41,753 nt of DNA from JBBDLF01 sp040879025 (GTDB lineage Bacteria > Pseudomonadota > Gammaproteobacteria > Pseudomonadales > Pseudohongiellaceae). The stretch lies in contig JBBDLF010000007.1 of the NCBI GenBank assembly GCA_040879025.1, positions 1 through 41,753 of the forward strand. The letters are read 5' to 3'. How positions within the stretch are numbered: the first letter of the stretch is position 1; each line of letters opens with the position of its first letter. The notes under the pieces were generated by a model, which saw only the letters and a program-made list of their open reading frames with translations, was not told where the DNA came from and made no database searches. The translations under genes and the position numbers were made by a program. Below, one piece after another: positions 40,970-41,753 of this stretch.

Positions 40970-41037
40970 GGGAAGCTCTGAATAACTCCATGACCGCTGT
41001 GGCCTTCAGCCGATTTCGCTGTTGTTCAGAGCTTCCC
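40970..41037. repeat. Long inverted repeat between carB and greA
   Basis: Arms GGGAAGCTCTGAATAAC (40970-40986) and GTTGTTCAGAGCTTCCC (41021-41037) pair over 17 positions with one T-G wobble; the outer 13 are perfect. The loop is 34 bases. No T-run follows. The arms look like terminal inverted repeats of a small non-autonomous element, but I see no flanking target duplication. Alternatively it is a structured greA leader. Confidence 0.85.
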
Positions 41038-41099
41038 TCGATTTAAATTCAGGCGCTGACATACGCCTCCGGCAGTCCCAAGGAGGCGGCGAGAAGCTT

Positions 41100-41576
41100 A
41101 TGCAAAAAGTTCCAATGACGAGAGCCGGGGCGGAAAAACTCCGTATCGAGCTGCATGAACTCAAGACGGTAACCCGTCCCAGGATAATTGCCGCGATTGC
41201 GTCGGCGAGGGAGCACGGCGACCTCAAGGAAAATGCCGAGTACCACGCCGCGCGGGAACAACAGGGGTTTTGTGAAGGCCGTATCAAAGAGATTGAAAGC
41301 AAACTCTCCAACAGCCAGATTATCGATGTCACGCTGATTGAACCAACGGGAAAGGTTATGTTTGGCACCACAGTCACACTGGTGAACCTGGATACCGATA
41401 AGGAATCAAGATATCAGATCGTGGGTGAAGATGAAGCCAACGTGGGCGAAGGAAAGATTTCCGTCGGCTCTCCCATCGCGAGGGCGTTGATGGGCAAGTC
41501 GGTGGGTGATGATGCGATGGTCAAGGCCCCCGCGGGTGACGTTGAATACGAAATTACCGCAGTTGAACATCTCTGA
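41100..41576 (+). CDS. greA: Transcription elongation factor GreA
   Basis: Rescues backtracked RNA polymerase by stimulating transcript cleavage through the secondary channel. The 158-aa protein has the N-terminal coiled coil (MTRAGAEKLRIELHELKTVTRPRIIAAIASAREHGDLKENAEYHAAREQQ region) with the tip acidic residues in GDLKENAEY, and a C-terminal FKBP-like domain (VGEDEANVGEGKISVGSPIARALMGKSVGDDA). ATG at 41100 is chosen by homology (MQKVPMTRAGAEKL); GAGAAG just upstream is close and AAGGAGG at 41080-41086 rather far. A frame open from 41022 is not homologous. It probably has its own promoter, not clearly recognised, because a terminator separates it from carB. Confidence 0.97.
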   Translation: MQKVPMTRAGAEKLRIELHELKTVTRPRIIAAIASAREHGDLKENAEYHAAREQQGFCEGRIKEIESKLSNSQIIDVTLIEPTGKVMFGTTVTLVNLDTDKESRYQIVGEDEANVGEGKISVGSPIARALMGKSVGDDAMVKAPAGDVEYEITAVEHL

Positions 41577-41598
41577 CTGAGTCTCAAACGGAACTGGA

Positions 41599-41746
41599 TT
41601 CTTTTCCGGCGAGGACCGCGAGACGTGCTCCAAAGCATGATTCCTTGAATCCTGGACACCCACAATATGGCACCCACAATATGGGGCACCCACCGGATTT
41701 GAATCAGTGTTCTTTTCCGGCCGAGGGCAGCGAGGCACCACTCCAA
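41599..41746. repeat. Imperfect direct repeats at the right edge
   Basis: A segment starting TTCTTTTCCGGC at 41599-41634 recurs with substitutions and small indels at 41710-41746 (period about 111). Both copies read TTCTTTTCCGG, then a GAGG core, a GCGAG element and CTCCAA. Nothing in 41577-41753 looks like a gene. Confidence 0.7.
41657..41694. repeat. Tandem 14-bp repeat
   Basis: CACCCACAATATGG occurs at 41657-41670 and directly again at 41671-41684. After two extra Gs a partial third copy CACCCAC begins at 41687. It lies between the two copies of the longer direct repeat. Confidence 0.9.
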
Positions 41747-41753
41747 CGGACGC

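Noticed and set aside
41680..41753. A tRNA gene on the minus strand at the right edge
   Set aside because: Only the T-arm and CCA-like end fit. Upstream bases give no matching 5' acceptor strand or anticodon stem within the window, so I do not call a tRNA.
1..41753. CRISPR array, prophage, integron or defence island
   Set aside because: No regularly spaced repeats, phage genes, integrase, transposase or known defence proteins were found; nearly all coding space is housekeeping.

Overview
The window is a continuous stretch of gammaproteobacterial core chromosome. The organism is inferred from gene order, not from any marker search. Three blocks keep an order I recall from Pseudomonas and relatives: rpmE-priA-(SPOR protein)-hslV-hslU-DUF971-ubiE-ubiJ-ubiB-hisI-hisE-tatABC; mrcA divergent from pilMNOPQ-aroK-aroB-damX-like; and dapB-carA-carB-greA. 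Type IV pilus, Tat, ubiquinone and TonB-receptor-like genes indicate a respiring Gram-negative. I see no insertion sequence with a transposase, prophage, CRISPR array, tRNA or rRNA. Genes that often sit inside these blocks in pseudomonads (argS after priA, gltBD before hemE, bioFHCD after bioB) are absent here.

Layout. 1-3557 (+): typA, prolyl aminopeptidase, dtd. 3581-14690 (-): thirteen genes in two transcription units, priA with an FtsN-like SPOR gene, then hslV-hslU-DUF971-ubiE-ubiJ-ubiB-hisI-hisE-tatA-tatB-tatC. The second unit is headed by a heat-shock (sigma-32-like) promoter lying across the end of the SPOR gene. 14951-15638 (+): a stand-alone chorismate mutase and rpmE. 15729-18176 (-): mrcA (PBP1a). 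18696-28777 (+): pilMNOPQ, aroK, aroB, an ATPase-SPOR protein, hemE, folK. 28959-29873 (+): a small outer-membrane protein resembling a plugless TonB-dependent receptor. 30079-30822 (-): comF, divergent from bioB. 30916-33795 (+): bioB and a long acyl-CoA dehydrogenase. 33822-35118 (-): an ECF sigma factor with an overlapping DUF3379 membrane partner. 35419-41576 (+): dapB, carA, carB, greA.

How the genes work together. The left half combines protein quality control (HslVU), ubiquinone synthesis (UbiE, UbiJ, UbiB), late histidine steps (HisI, HisE) and Tat export. The centre couples a peptidoglycan synthase to the pilus alignment subcomplex and secretin, followed by shikimate-pathway enzymes. 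The right half supplies biotin, lysine/diaminopimelate and carbamoyl phosphate.

Most of the content is ordinary housekeeping and I found no convincing new multi-gene system. The points most worth a second look are non-coding or small: the sigma-32-like promoter and structured hslV leader, the tandem duplication carrying the rpmE Shine-Dalgarno, a textbook terminator inside the carA leader, a 17-bp inverted repeat before greA, a BirA-like dyad over the bioB promoter, the plugless TonB-receptor-like protein, and nested repeats at the right edge. Many starts are GTG or TTG; these were chosen from Shine-Dalgarno spacing and family N-termini.
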